DNA from: Pseudomonas tolaasii NCPPB 2192 | GTDB taxonomy: Bacteria > Pseudomonadota > Gammaproteobacteria > Pseudomonadales > Pseudomonadaceae | Direction of reading: 5' to 3' | DNA length: 64,000 nt | Assembly: GCF_002813445.1 (NCBI RefSeq) | Contig: NZ_PHHD01000001.1 | Span: 1,798,001-1,862,000, forward strand | Part shown: positions 39,497-49,926 of the stretch, in pieces | Layout: every line of letters begins with the position of its first letter | How positions within the stretch are numbered: position 1 is the first letter of the stretch | The notes under the pieces: generated by a model | The model's input: the letters and a program-made list of their open reading frames with translations, nothing else | What the model was told of the DNA's origin: nothing | Databases searched by the model: none | Translations under genes and position numbers: made by a program

Positions 39497-42400
39497 ATGG
39501 CGGGACAAACTCTGCGCTCGTTGGTTGTAAGCGTGTCCGCCGAAACCAGCGCGTATCAGCGAGAAATGGCTCGCGCCGGGCGTATGGGTCAGAGCTACTT
39601 GCGCACCATCACCAATGGCAATCGCGAGGCTGTGAGTTCGTGGCGGTCGCAAGAAGCCGCCATCGCGGCGCAGGAGCGAGCCCTGGGGTCTTTGACCAGC
39701 GCAGTCGGTGGGTATGCGAAAGCAATGGCGGGCGCCTTGGCCGTCGGAAGCCTGATTCACATGTCGGATGAGTGGGGGCAAATTTCCTCACGCCTTAAAA
39801 TCGCCACCGGATCTCAGAACGAGTTTACCGAAGCGCAGACCCGCCTCATGGATATAGGCAAGGTCACGTACAAGTCGTTTGCGGAGAACGCCGAACTGTT
39901 CATCCGCATTACTGGCGTGCTCAAGGATTACGGCGGCACTGCCAATGACGCGCTGAACGTAACTGAGGCCCTGTCTCTCGGTTTGGCTGTGAGCGGAACG
40001 AAGGGTCAAGCCACCGCTGCGGTAATTGATCAGGTCAGTAAGTCCCTTGAAGGCGGAAAGCTGCAAGGCGATGGCTTCAATGCTGTCGTTACGCAGGCTC
40101 CGCGGTTGCTCCAGGCGCTGCAAGACTCGCTCGGTAAAAACCGAGACGAGCTACGAAAAATGTCGACCGATGGGAAATTGACCATCGACGTGGTTGCCAA
40201 GGCCTGGATCAGCCAGGTCGGCAAGATGCGCAAAGAGACGGACGGCATGAAAACCTCTGTCGCAGATGCCGGCATTCGTATGAAGGACGCGTTGCTGGAG
40301 TATGTCGGCACCGTAGATGACGGCGTACAGGTAACCACAAAGCTCGCCGCCGCCATTAACTTTGCAGCTGACAACCTTTCGACTCTCGCGTCTGTTGCTG
40401 CTGCTGGCGGTATCGCTTTAATAGCCAAGCGCGGCGCCGAGGCCACCCGCACACTTGTGGTCTCTACGCGAGAGGCAATTTCCGCATCAGTCGGTCGCGC
40501 AGCGGCACAAGTGGATGCCGCTGCCGCCTCGCTCAGGGTGGCCCAGGCGGATGTCATCGCGGCGAGCCGGCAGGTTGCATTCGCTACCACAACGGCGGAA
40601 GCAACCGTCGCACAGAGAGCGCTGACAGCTGCCAAAATTGCAGACCTTGAGGCAAGCAGGGCGCTTGCGGTCGCGCAGCGTTCCCAGGCAGCAGCAGGGT
40701 CTCTGATTGGGCGATCTGCGTCAGGCATCATGGGGTTACTGGGAGGCCCGGTTGGCTTGACTGCACTTGCTGCAGGAACCGCCGCGAGCTTCTTGCTTTT
40801 CCGAGACGGGGCAAACGCGGCGAATACCGCTGCAATCGATTTGAAAAGACCGATCTCGGATCTCCGAAAGGAGTGGGAAGGCCTTGGAAACGCCCAGCGC
40901 CGACCTGTTCTCGACAAGATGATTCAGGAGCAGGCCGAGGCGAAGAAAAAAGCCGCCGAGATTGTGAAGGAGATGCAGGCAGTTGCCCAAGGCCCATCCG
41001 GCGACTACTTGGGCGGTCAGCGCTTCACAGCTAACCAGTACCAACGTACCGCCGCGTCCGGCAACTTCCGGCGCGGTATTGCTGGTGGCGTTGATATTGA
41101 CCAGTCGACCCAGAACCTCGTTAAAAACACTGGAGCCAATAAGGAGGTTCAGGGCACGCTCGAGGCGCTGGCTGCCAAGTATCAGGAGAACATCCTCAAG
41201 GTCGGCGTGCTTGGCGATCAGATTGGCGCGCTCAACGGCGTGATGGTCGACGCGAAGGGTGCCGCCGAGGGTGTCAGCGCCGGCTTGCAGAGCATTAAAC
41301 CCCCGAGCGCCGAACTTGTTACCGCATGGGAAAAGCGTATCGCCTCCCTTACGGAAAAGGGCGCCAAGTTCAAAGACGCCACATCCCTGGGTGAAGTTAA
41401 CCGCCAAGGGGCTATCGACAACCTCGATCAAACCCCTGAAGGCAAGGCCATCTTGGCCAAGGCGCGTGCAGCCGCAACGCAGGCTGATGCCGAGGAAAAA
41501 GCGAAGAAGGCACGCGAAGAGTCTGCCAGGGTAGCAAAGCAGGCCTCGGACAAAGCAAAGCAGGATGCAAAGCAGCTCGAAGACAGCTATAGCCGGACAC
41601 TGAGGTCTCTGAATGAGCAGACTGAGGTTCATGGGCGGAAAACCGAGCTCGCCAAAATTGAGTTTGAGACCACAAAGGGTACGCTGAGCAAACTCGACGC
41701 AGCGAAGAAGGTCGAGCTTGAGCGAGCAGCCATTGCTCTGGATCACCTGAATAGTCAAAAAGCCTACAAGGATTTGATGGGTGATGTCCAAAAGCAGGAA
41801 AACAGCCTGCTTGTAACAACCAAGAAACGATACGAAGAGCTGAATCGTATCAATAAGCAGGGAGGGTTGAAGGCCGATCAATACCGGGATGGCGCCGATG
41901 CGATATCAAAAGCATCCATCGAGAAAGCGCCGAAATTTTCGGGGCTAGATGCGTCTGTAGGTGGCGCTTCCGGTGAAATGATCAAGGCTGCAGAGGCAGA
42001 AGCAACGCTCAAAAAGTGGCATGACAAGCAACTCGCAATGCAGGCTGAGCTGCATGCTCAGAAGCTTACAAGCGAGCAGCAGTACCTTGATCGCGTCGCT
42101 GAAATCAACAAAACGAATCAGTCCAGGCTTGCCGATATTCAGGGCGCCTATAAGGTTGCCGTGATCGGCGCCTTTAGCGAACTGTCGGGCCAGGCCGCCG
42201 ACATGGTTGGCAAGATCGCCGGTGAGCAGTCCGGTGCGTACAAGGCATTGTTTGTCGCGCAAAAGGCCTTCGCGGTTGCGTCGATCATCATGAATGCGCA
42301 GATCGCTGCCGCCAAAGCGCCGGCGGAACTGACCATCCTCGGCGGTATCCCGGTGGGCGCTGCCCTTCTTGCTTCTGGTTACGCCAATGCGGGCATGGTT

Positions 42401-42853
42401 GCCGGCATGGCGCTGGCCGGATTCTCGGAGGGAGGTTACACCGGGCCGGGGGGCAAGTTCGAGCCGAAGGGCGTGGTTCACGGCGGGGAGGTTGTTATCC
42501 GCAAGGAGGTGGTCGACCAGCCAGGCATGAAGGACTACCTGATTGGCCTCAACCGTAGCGGCAAACCTGGCTATGCAAGCGGCGGATTCGTCGGCAGCCC
42601 CGGCATCTCGCCCGCCTTCACCGCTCCAGCAGTTACTGCTGGCGGCGGATCTGGCGCAGCTCCAGAGATTCACCTGCACATCAATGGCGATGGGTCAGGC
42701 GGCACCGTCAACTCGCCGGAAGGCTACGAGCAAATGGGGTTGGCACTGTTGGCCACCGCTCGCTCCGAGATGCCCAAGATCGCCAGGCAGGTGATCCAGC
42801 AGGAAAAAGGCCAGAACGGTCTGCTCGATCCAAACAATCGGAGGAACAGCTGA
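39497..42853 (+). CDS. Tape measure protein
   Basis: 1118 residues from the ATG at 39497 (MAGQTLRSLVVSVSAETSAY); an upstream in-frame start at 39467 overlaps the terminator. The N-terminal tape-measure domain (KIATGSQNEFTEAQTRLMDI, then YGGTANDALNVTEALSLGLA), long coiled coils, a hydrophobic segment near 420-445 and a C-terminal Gly-rich region (GGYTGPGGKFEPKGVVHGGE) are all typical. It sets tail length and helps DNA entry. Confidence 0.92.
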   Translation: MAGQTLRSLVVSVSAETSAYQREMARAGRMGQSYLRTITNGNREAVSSWRSQEAAIAAQERALGSLTSAVGGYAKAMAGALAVGSLIHMSDEWGQISSRLKIATGSQNEFTEAQTRLMDIGKVTYKSFAENAELFIRITGVLKDYGGTANDALNVTEALSLGLAVSGTKGQATAAVIDQVSKSLEGGKLQGDGFNAVVTQAPRLLQALQDSLGKNRDELRKMSTDGKLTIDVVAKAWISQVGKMRKETDGMKTSVADAGIRMKDALLEYVGTVDDGVQVTTKLAAAINFAADNLSTLASVAAAGGIALIAKRGAEATRTLVVSTREAISASVGRAAAQVDAAAASLRVAQADVIAASRQVAFATTTAEATVAQRALTAAKIADLEASRALAVAQRSQAAAGSLIGRSASGIMGLLGGPVGLTALAAGTAASFLLFRDGANAANTAAIDLKRPISDLRKEWEGLGNAQRRPVLDKMIQEQAEAKKKAAEIVKEMQAVAQGPSGDYLGGQRFTANQYQRTAASGNFRRGIAGGVDIDQSTQNLVKNTGANKEVQGTLEALAAKYQENILKVGVLGDQIGALNGVMVDAKGAAEGVSAGLQSIKPPSAELVTAWEKRIASLTEKGAKFKDATSLGEVNRQGAIDNLDQTPEGKAILAKARAAATQADAEEKAKKAREESARVAKQASDKAKQDAKQLEDSYSRTLRSLNEQTEVHGRKTELAKIEFETTKGTLSKLDAAKKVELERAAIALDHLNSQKAYKDLMGDVQKQENSLLVTTKKRYEELNRINKQGGLKADQYRDGADAISKASIEKAPKFSGLDASVGGASGEMIKAAEAEATLKKWHDKQLAMQAELHAQKLTSEQQYLDRVAEINKTNQSRLADIQGAYKVAVIGAFSELSGQAADMVGKIAGEQSGAYKALFVAQKAFAVASIIMNAQIAAAKAPAELTILGGIPVGAALLASGYANAGMVAGMALAGFSEGGYTGPGGKFEPKGVVHGGEVVIRKEVVDQPGMKDYLIGLNRSGKPGYASGGFVGSPGISPAFTAPAVTAGGGSGAAPEIHLHINGDGSGGTVNSPEGYEQMGLALLATARSEMPKIARQVIQQEKGQNGLLDPNNRRNS

Positions 42854-43191
42854 TGGCAGAGGTATTCACCTGGTCGCCGCGGGTTGGCTCGTCTGGTGAT
42901 GACCAGACAGACACGCTGGAGTCGAAGTTTGGCAACGGCTACAGCCAGCGCCTGTCGGTCGGCATCAACAATGTGTCCGGCACCTACTCGGTGTCGTTCA
43001 CTGGCAGCGAGGCCTACATCACAGCGATCAGGGATTTTTTTAAGCGGCACAAGGGCGCAAACCACTTTTTTTGGACGCCGCCGCTTGAAACCCAGGGCGC
43101 CTTTATCACAACCGGTGGCTGGCAACTGCAAACCCACGGTAAGAAGAAATACACCCTCAGCACCACCTTCCAGCAGGTATTCAACCCATGA
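42853..43191 (+). CDS. Minor tail protein M-like
   Basis: 112 residues. Matches the lambda gpM family by ESKFGNGYSQRLSVGINN and the C-terminal FFWTPPLETQGAFITTGGWQ. Part of the tail-tip complex. The start overlaps the tape measure stop. Confidence 0.85.
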   Translation: MAEVFTWSPRVGSSGDDQTDTLESKFGNGYSQRLSVGINNVSGTYSVSFTGSEAYITAIRDFFKRHKGANHFFWTPPLETQGAFITTGGWQLQTHGKKKYTLSTTFQQVFNP

Positions 43192-43874
43192 TCACATTGG
43201 ACGACCAGAAGCTTGAGCCCGGCGATCTGATCCAGCTGATCGAACTGGATGGAGAGGCGCGGGGAATGGGTATCTTGCGGTACCACGCTCACCAGCAGTC
43301 CGCGCCGATTATCTGGAAGGGCGATGTGTATCTGCCCCGTCCTTACGAAACCGGTGGATTCGGTCGTAGCGTTGAGGGCAACAACTCCACGCCGATGCTT
43401 AAGATCAGCAACATCGACGGCGCGATCACCGCCCTGTGTCGCCGGTTCCAAGGTATGAGCGGTGTGAAGCTGACGGTACGTCAGACCTATGCAAAGTACC
43501 TGGACGCCGTGAACTTCCCTGAGGGCAACCCAGCGGCCAGCACAATGGAGCGGCTGGATATCTCCTATATAAACCAGGTGACCAGCCTGGGACGTGAGGA
43601 GGTGGTTTTCTCTCTGGCCCCCCCAACCGCAGTGAAGGGGCAGATGTTGCCTGGCGGTCTGATCATGAACCGGTGCGAGTGGTGCTTGTGGGGCGAGTAT
43701 CGAGGCCCTGACTGTAACTACACCGGTATCAAGATGTTCGACCTCGACGGCAACCCGGTGGACGACCCCGCGCTTGATCGCTGCGGTGGGCTCCCGAGCG
43801 ATTGCGAGATACGCCACGGCCGGGGCAATCCGCTGCCATTCGGCGGAGCCCCAGGCGCTGCGCTTATTGGATAG
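43188..43874 (+). CDS. Minor tail protein L-like
   Basis: 228 residues, usual gpL length. Conserved Cys in the second half (NRCEWCLWGEYRGPDCNYTG, later CGGLPSDCEIR) are those that bind an iron-sulfur cluster in lambda gpL. ATGA overlap with M. Confidence 0.88.
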   Translation: MITLDDQKLEPGDLIQLIELDGEARGMGILRYHAHQQSAPIIWKGDVYLPRPYETGGFGRSVEGNNSTPMLKISNIDGAITALCRRFQGMSGVKLTVRQTYAKYLDAVNFPEGNPAASTMERLDISYINQVTSLGREEVVFSLAPPTAVKGQMLPGGLIMNRCEWCLWGEYRGPDCNYTGIKMFDLDGNPVDDPALDRCGGLPSDCEIRHGRGNPLPFGGAPGAALIG

Positions 43875-43881
43875 GTAATTC

Positions 43882-44634
43882 ATGAACAAGACGATGCTGA
43901 AACAGATCCAGGCTCACGCCGCTGCAGAGTTTCCGAAGGAAAGCTGTGGCGTCGTGATCCGTGAGGCGGGCCGCCTAAAGTACGTGCCATGTCGCAATGA
44001 TGCCAAGACCCCGAGCGAGCACTTCATCATCAATCCGGAAGACAAGTGCGATGCTGAAGATCGGGGTGAGGTGACGATGATCATTCACAGTCATCCCGAC
44101 GTGCCGCCGGTACCCAGCATGACCGATCGCGTCAGCTGCGAGCTGCACGAAAAACCATGGGGGATTGTGAGCTGGCCGTCCGGCGAGTACTTCGAGTTCA
44201 AGCCCGAGGGCTACCAAGCTCCGCTCATTGGTCGCGAGTTCGGCCATGGGCTGCTGGACTGCTACGCGCTGTGTCGTGACTACTACGAGCGCGAGTATGA
44301 CATTGAGCTGCCGAACTACCCGCGCCGGGATGGCTGGTGGAACGACGGTGAAAGCCTCTACGAGAAGTACTACGAAGAGGCCGGTTTTTACCCAGTGTCA
44401 ATGCCGCGCAAGGGCGACATGATCGTCATGCAAATCAATGCCGACGCTCCGAACCACGCCGGCATTTATTTGGGTGACGGCCTGCTATCCAGCGCCCCTG
44501 ATCTGCACCCGGCCCCCGGCACATTCCTGCATCACCGCTACAACAAGAAATCCACCCGCGACGTATACGGCGGCATGTGGGCTGACTACACCGTGCTGAT
44601 TCTTCGGCACCAACGAGTGCCGGAGGTTGACTGA
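43882..44634 (+). CDS. Tail assembly protein K-like (JAMM + NlpC/P60)
   Basis: 250 residues with two enzyme domains: a JAMM/MPN metalloprotease (EDRGEVTMIIHSHPDVPPVP with E..HxH) and an NlpC/P60 cysteine peptidase (LLDCYALCRDYYERE with the Cys, NHAGIYLGDGLL with the His). In lambda, K cuts peptidoglycan or processes tip proteins during assembly and infection. Confidence 0.9.
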   Translation: MNKTMLKQIQAHAAAEFPKESCGVVIREAGRLKYVPCRNDAKTPSEHFIINPEDKCDAEDRGEVTMIIHSHPDVPPVPSMTDRVSCELHEKPWGIVSWPSGEYFEFKPEGYQAPLIGREFGHGLLDCYALCRDYYEREYDIELPNYPRRDGWWNDGESLYEKYYEEAGFYPVSMPRKGDMIVMQINADAPNHAGIYLGDGLLSSAPDLHPAPGTFLHHRYNKKSTRDVYGGMWADYTVLILRHQRVPEVD

Positions 44635-45230
44635 TGGCCATGATCACAGCGGTTCGCCCGCAGCCACTGGTGGTGCTGGTAATGCTGTACGGCGTGCTTG
44701 GCGCCCGCTTTGGGCGTGTGCACCACCTGGCGGTCGCTTCGCCATCTGAGGCTGTGCACGCCCTTTGCGTAAAGATTCCTGGATTCAGGCGATTCCTCCG
44801 GATGTCCGAGGAGCGCGGCCTGACCTATGCGGTGTTCCGCGGGAAGACGAATCTCAGCGAAAGCGAAATTGAGATGCGCCAGGATACCGTCGAGCCGATT
44901 CGCATCGCACCGATCGTGATAGGCAGTAAAGGCGGGGGCCTGTTCGCCACTATCGCGGGCCTGGCCCTGGTGGTGATCGGCGCCATCACTCAGCAGTACT
45001 ACCTGGTGGCTGCAGGTGCCGGCCTGATGATCGGCGGTATCGCGATGAGTATGTCCCCTTCACCGGTGGGTGTGCTCGACAAGGAGGGCGACGGCAACCG
45101 GCCGTCCTATGCGTTCGGCGGGGCCGTCACCACCATGGCTCAGGGCCGCTGCAAACCATTGCTCTATGGCGAGCGCGATATCGGCGGCGCCCTCATCTCA
45201 GCTGGCGTCTTCTCGGAAGATCAGCAGTAA
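44634..45230 (+). CDS. Tail assembly protein I-like
   Basis: 198 residues. Matches the lambda gpI family: LYGVLGARFGRVHHLAVASP, a beta-grasp-like N-terminal part, and two hydrophobic segments in the middle (FATIAGLALVVIGAI and YYLVAAGAGLMIGGIAMSM). Lies between K and J as in lambda. Confidence 0.88.
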   Translation: MAMITAVRPQPLVVLVMLYGVLGARFGRVHHLAVASPSEAVHALCVKIPGFRRFLRMSEERGLTYAVFRGKTNLSESEIEMRQDTVEPIRIAPIVIGSKGGGLFATIAGLALVVIGAITQQYYLVAAGAGLMIGGIAMSMSPSPVGVLDKEGDGNRPSYAFGGAVTTMAQGRCKPLLYGERDIGGALISAGVFSEDQQ

Positions 45231-45239
45231 GGAAAACCC

Positions 45240-48200
45240 ATGTCCAAAACCGCAACAGCGCCCGCTGCAAAGCGCCGACGCCGGCCTACTGCTGCCCTCG
45301 TTTTGGGCGGCAAGGGCGGAGAAAAGAAGCCATATACGCCTTACAAAGCGCCCGATAGCGCGCTGTCGATCGCCACGGTGAAGCTGCTCTACGCCCTGAG
45401 CGAGGGGCCTATCGTAGGTCCGGTCGATGGCCTACGCTCGATCAAGTTGAATGGCACGCCACTGATCTCCCCTGACGGCAGTGAAAACTTCCCGGGCACT
45501 ATCTGGGACTTTCGCCCGGGCACTGTTGACCAAGAGCACATTGCGGGTTTTCCAGCGATCGAGAACGAGGCCTCACAAGGCCTGCCGGTTGAGTTGAAGT
45601 CTGACAACGCCTGGACGCACGCAATTACCGACCAGCAGTTGTCTGCTGTGCGAATCCGCTTGTCCTGGCCTCAAATCTGGCAGGTCAAAACCAACGGCGA
45701 CCAGATCGGTTACCGCATCGACTACGCCATTGACTTGTCGGTCAATGGGGGCAGCTACCAGACCATTCTGTCTGCAACGCTGGATGATAAGGGAACGACC
45801 GAGTACGAGCGAACCCACCGAATTGATCTGCCAGAGGGCTTCACTAGTGCGCTGGTGCGTGTGCGTCGACTGACTCCGAACCGCAACGACTCCAACTTTG
45901 CGGACCTGATGCGCATCAAGGGCCTGACGGAAGTCATCGACAAAAAACTGCGTTATCCGAACCTGGCACTGGGCGGCCTGCGGTTCGACGCCAAGCAGTT
46001 CCAAGACACGCCGAAGTTCGCCGGCCTGATGCGCGGTCGTATCGTGCAGGTGCCGACCAACTACGACCCGCAAACACGGACCTACACCGGCGATTGGAAC
46101 GGCACCTTCAAGCTGGCCTACACCAACAACCCGGTTTGGATCTGGCGTGACCTGCTGCTGCACCGCCGCTATGGCCTGGGCCGCCGCATCACTGCTGATA
46201 TGGTTGATCACTGGACGCTGTACGAGATTGGCCGCTACTGCGATGTGATGGTTCCGGATGGGAAGGGCGGCCTGCAGCCGCGCATGACCACCAACGTCTA
46301 CATTCAGGATTCGATTGAGGGCTATGCACTGCTTTCAGACCTGGCCAGCGTGTTCCGAGGCAGCAGCTGCTGGAACGGTTCGCAGGTCACTATGGTGGCG
46401 GACATTCCCGGAAACGAGGATGGCTACGTCTTCACTCGCTCGAACATCATCGGCGAGTTTGAATATGTCGCCGCTGCGTTTCCTGATCGACATACCCGCG
46501 CCAAGGTAGCCTGGGACAATCCGGAAAACGAGTTCAAAACCCAGCCGGCGCCGGTAACCAATGACGAGCTCATCGGTGTCCTTGGCCATCGCATGTTGGA
46601 TATCTCTCGCTTTGCCTGCACCGTTGAAGGCGAGGCTATCCGTCACGGTATCTGGGCGCTCAAGTCTGAGCAGTACGAAGAGTGGTCGGTCAGCTTCACG
46701 ACTGGCATGGAGGGCCGTAACGTTGAGCCTGGGCAGATCATCTGCGTGGCTGATGAGCTGTTTTCAGGGCGCGCGAACGGCGGTCGCATCAGTGCGGCCA
46801 CCAAGCGCGTGATCACACTGGACATTGACGCCGAGGTACATGAGGAGGATCGACTGATCCTAAACCTGCCGAGCGGCAAGTCTGAGGGGCGCATCGTTAA
46901 ATCGGTATCTGGTCGTCTCGTTACTGTGATGGCCGACTATTCGGAGTTGCCAGAGCCCGAGTGCAGTTGGTCCGTGGAAAGTGCCGACCTCGCAGTGATG
47001 CGCTTTCGCGTGCAGACCATTGAGCCGCAAGGGCTGCACCAATTTAAAATTGCTGCCACTCAGCATGAGCCGCTTAAGTACCAGGCTATCGACACGGGCG
47101 CGCGGATCGATCCTCAGCCTACGAGTGTTATCCCGCCAGGGGTGATGTCTCCTCCGGAAAATATCACTCTTGAGTCGCGCAGCGTCGTGTCTCAAGGGAT
47201 TGCGGTTACTGGTATGCGCATCACGTGGGATTCGGTGCCAGGCGCAATTGCTTATAACGTGGAATGGCGCAAGGACAGTGGCAACTGGGTGCGTCTCCCG
47301 CGCACTGGGAATCTTGGTGCGGACGTTGAGGGCATCTACAGCGGGCGCTACGTCGCTCGCGTGAGCTCCGTCAGCGCGATGGACGTCACCTCAATTTGGG
47401 GAGCAAGTCCGGAAGTGGTGTTGACCGGCAAGGTCGGCTTGCCCCCGGCGGTGGCGTTCTTGACCACCACCAGCGAGCTGTTCGGCATCGGCATCAAGTG
47501 GGGCTTCCCGCCTGGCGCTGAAGATACCCAGCGCACCGAGATCTGGTACGCACCAGCCAACGACTTGTCGGTGGCCACCAAGCTGGCCGACCTGGCTTAT
47601 CCGCAGGCCGGCTACCGCATGCAGCAGCTGCTTGCGGGTGCAACGCTGTTCTTCTGGGCGCGTCTGGTGGACCGTACCGGTAACGTCGGCCCGTTCTATC
47701 CCGTTGCCGGCGGGGTGGTGGGGCAGGCCAGTTCGGACGCAGGGCCAATCCTGAATATGCTGGCTGGGAAGATCAGCAAGACAGAGCTGGGCGAGGACCT
47801 GCTCAGCGACATCAACAAGATTCCGGGCCTGCAGGACCAGATCGACGCGCTCGACGACATCCTGCTGTACGACGCCCAAAAGACCTACACCGCGGGCGAC
47901 ACCGTGCGCCAGGGCCAAAGGCTGTACCAGGCCACTGCAGACGTGCCGACAAACACCCCACCGCCGAGTCCCGCTTTCTGGCTCGACGTTGGGCAGACCG
48001 TCGGCACTGTCGGCGCCTTGGCGCAGCAGGTCGCGCTGAACAAAACCAACATCGAGACCGTCGACGGCAAGGTGGTTGCGCAGGCTTCGACGCTAAATGC
48101 TCTGCGCGCGGCCACCAGAGACGACTCAGGTAACGGCTCCAAGATCGATGCGCTCAAAGGCTGGTCGAGTACTGCGGCTATTGCTCGGGAAGAGTCGGTT

Positions 48201-48845
48201 AGATCGTCTGCTCAAGAGGCCACAGCGCAGCGCCTTACCACACTCGACGCTTCTGTCGGTGACAACGGCGCCAAGCTCACCAACCTTGAGCGCGTGACGG
48301 CAACCGATCGCACGGCTACGGCGGAAAGTCTCACTCAGCTCAATGCAAAAGTGGGAGCCAACGAGGCGACCATTCGGACCACGAGCAAGGCTGTAGCCGA
48401 TTTGAGCGGTGATTTGTCGACGATCTGGTCTGTGAAGATGGAGACCGCAGCGGGCGGCCAGAAGTACGCCGCATCGTTTGGCCTGGGCCTGCAGGTCGAT
48501 CCGTCCGGGGTGTCGTCGCAGTTCGTCGTGCGTGCCGACACTTTCATGCTGCTGAACCTGGCCAACGGCACGCCGGTGTCGCCGTTCTCGGTCACCGGCG
48601 GGCAGACCTTCATCCGCTCGGCCTTTATCCAGGACGGAACCATCACTAACGCGAAGATCGGCAACTACATCCAGTCGAATAACTACGTGGCGGGTACCAG
48701 TGGATGGAAGTTGTTCTTCGACGGAACGTTTGAGATTAACGGGGTGGTTCCTGGTCAAGGCCGCTCGATTATGACGAATCGATCGTTGCGGTTTTGGGAT
48801 GTTAACGGCATCAAACGCGTTCAAATCGGAGATTTAAGTGAATGA
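45240..48845 (+). CDS. Host specificity / tail tip protein J-like
   Basis: 1201 residues. The N-terminal core (KLLYALSEGPIVGPVDGLRS, LRFDAKQFQDTPKFAGLMRG, NPVWIWRDLLLHRRYGLGRR) is highly typical of J. Fibronectin-like domains follow (about 640-830), then a coiled region and a C-terminal DUF1983-type module (WSVKMETAAGGQKYAASFGL). It contacts the receptor; the distal part determines host range. Confidence 0.92.
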   Translation: MSKTATAPAAKRRRRPTAALVLGGKGGEKKPYTPYKAPDSALSIATVKLLYALSEGPIVGPVDGLRSIKLNGTPLISPDGSENFPGTIWDFRPGTVDQEHIAGFPAIENEASQGLPVELKSDNAWTHAITDQQLSAVRIRLSWPQIWQVKTNGDQIGYRIDYAIDLSVNGGSYQTILSATLDDKGTTEYERTHRIDLPEGFTSALVRVRRLTPNRNDSNFADLMRIKGLTEVIDKKLRYPNLALGGLRFDAKQFQDTPKFAGLMRGRIVQVPTNYDPQTRTYTGDWNGTFKLAYTNNPVWIWRDLLLHRRYGLGRRITADMVDHWTLYEIGRYCDVMVPDGKGGLQPRMTTNVYIQDSIEGYALLSDLASVFRGSSCWNGSQVTMVADIPGNEDGYVFTRSNIIGEFEYVAAAFPDRHTRAKVAWDNPENEFKTQPAPVTNDELIGVLGHRMLDISRFACTVEGEAIRHGIWALKSEQYEEWSVSFTTGMEGRNVEPGQIICVADELFSGRANGGRISAATKRVITLDIDAEVHEEDRLILNLPSGKSEGRIVKSVSGRLVTVMADYSELPEPECSWSVESADLAVMRFRVQTIEPQGLHQFKIAATQHEPLKYQAIDTGARIDPQPTSVIPPGVMSPPENITLESRSVVSQGIAVTGMRITWDSVPGAIAYNVEWRKDSGNWVRLPRTGNLGADVEGIYSGRYVARVSSVSAMDVTSIWGASPEVVLTGKVGLPPAVAFLTTTSELFGIGIKWGFPPGAEDTQRTEIWYAPANDLSVATKLADLAYPQAGYRMQQLLAGATLFFWARLVDRTGNVGPFYPVAGGVVGQASSDAGPILNMLAGKISKTELGEDLLSDINKIPGLQDQIDALDDILLYDAQKTYTAGDTVRQGQRLYQATADVPTNTPPPSPAFWLDVGQTVGTVGALAQQVALNKTNIETVDGKVVAQASTLNALRAATRDDSGNGSKIDALKGWSSTAAIAREESVRSSAQEATAQRLTTLDASVGDNGAKLTNLERVTATDRTATAESLTQLNAKVGANEATIRTTSKAVADLSGDLSTIWSVKMETAAGGQKYAASFGLGLQVDPSGVSSQFVVRADTFMLLNLANGTPVSPFSVTGGQTFIRSAFIQDGTITNAKIGNYIQSNNYVAGTSGWKLFFDGTFEINGVVPGQGRSIMTNRSLRFWDVNGIKRVQIGDLSE

Positions 48846-49186
48846 GTTATGGAGCAAGGATTTGGGGGGCTTCGGGCGGTCTTCAACTGGATGAAAACTC
48901 TTTCACTGTAAGGGTGGTTTACTCGGCGCTTATAGACTCTTCAGTGCCAGGTTCAGGTCGGAGTGTGTACATAGCAATCCCAGGAGTAGAGCCTTCAAAT
49001 CACACGGCCATTTGCTTGCCCAACGAGCCCTGGTCCGGAAGTACGAGTAGTCAAAATGTTCGCAACTCTCAGTTTGATGCCCAAGTATTATCGGGTGGGG
49101 TCAGGGTTTGGTTCTCAAACAGGAATATGCCGAATGGACGAATTGGTATAAGCACGCAAAGGCTGCTGGTATTAAAATATAAGTGA
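48842..49186 (+). CDS. Tail-fibre cassette protein 1 (114 aa)
   Basis: Overlaps the J stop by 4 bp. AT-rich compared with J. The sequence begins MSYGARIWGASGGLQLDENS and is all beta by appearance; the start pattern (MxYGxxxxxxSGxxxLDxxx) is shared with the next protein, so the two are related. Probably a tip decoration or receptor-binding protein. No named family. Confidence 0.65.
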   Translation: MSYGARIWGASGGLQLDENSFTVRVVYSALIDSSVPGSGRSVYIAIPGVEPSNHTAICLPNEPWSGSTSSQNVRNSQFDAQVLSGGVRVWFSNRNMPNGRIGISTQRLLVLKYK

Positions 49187-49193
49187 GGTTGAA

Positions 49194-49841
49194 ATGACGT
49201 ATGGTCTCACATTTACCAATAGCTCAGGCGTAGTAACACTCGACTCTGAGTTTTCCAGGCTTGTTGTACTGTACTCCGCAAGGTATGGGGAGAATGGTGT
49301 TAAAGGTGCCGCATTTCCAACGCCAATCACTTCGCTTGAACCCCCTTTAATTTTTGCGAGGCCAGATGTAAGCGGCGGTTTTCAATGGGTCAGGCTTCTT
49401 GGTGGGCCCGGTAATTGGACTGGCTTTGTTAATGAAGCGGCTGGAGTTGGAAATTATTTTTTAGCCGCTTACGAATCAAAGCCGACTGCAGGATATGGAT
49501 TGAGGTTGTGGAATGGTAATTCAAAGCTTTTATTTGACAATGGAACGCCTTGTGCCCAATTCACAAGTGTAGTCACTACATGGACGTTTGTCAGTGCAGA
49601 AAATCCATCGCCCGGCAGATGGCTTTACACGTATCTAGCACCTGCCTCATTCAATACCGGCGATTATATGCTTATCAATAATATTGCATATGATCTTCCG
49701 GGTAATGATACGTTTTCTAAACTCAGCTGTGGTTTCAATTACGCCGCCAACACGGTGTCGGTTTATCTTCAGAATATTGGAGATTTTCGAACGGATTCAT
49801 TGTTTCTTCCATTATTGTTCGCAAAGCCAATGCCACAATGA
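49194..49841 (+). CDS. Tail-fibre cassette protein 2 (215 aa)
   Basis: AT-rich gene; its N-terminus (MTYGLTFTNSSGVVTLDSEF) parallels that of the preceding protein. Mostly beta, with Gly and aromatic residues as in fibre tips. It probably extends the J tip; exchangeable between phages, judging by base composition. No named family. Confidence 0.65.
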   Translation: MTYGLTFTNSSGVVTLDSEFSRLVVLYSARYGENGVKGAAFPTPITSLEPPLIFARPDVSGGFQWVRLLGGPGNWTGFVNEAAGVGNYFLAAYESKPTAGYGLRLWNGNSKLLFDNGTPCAQFTSVVTTWTFVSAENPSPGRWLYTYLAPASFNTGDYMLINNIAYDLPGNDTFSKLSCGFNYAANTVSVYLQNIGDFRTDSLFLPLLFAKPMPQ

Positions 49842-49926
49842 TTTTGGTAGGGTTTGTGATTCCGATGTCCAAGTCTTGGGGCAGTATTTATGCTGCCGTT
49901 AGATAATTATTTTCCTGGAGAAATAC

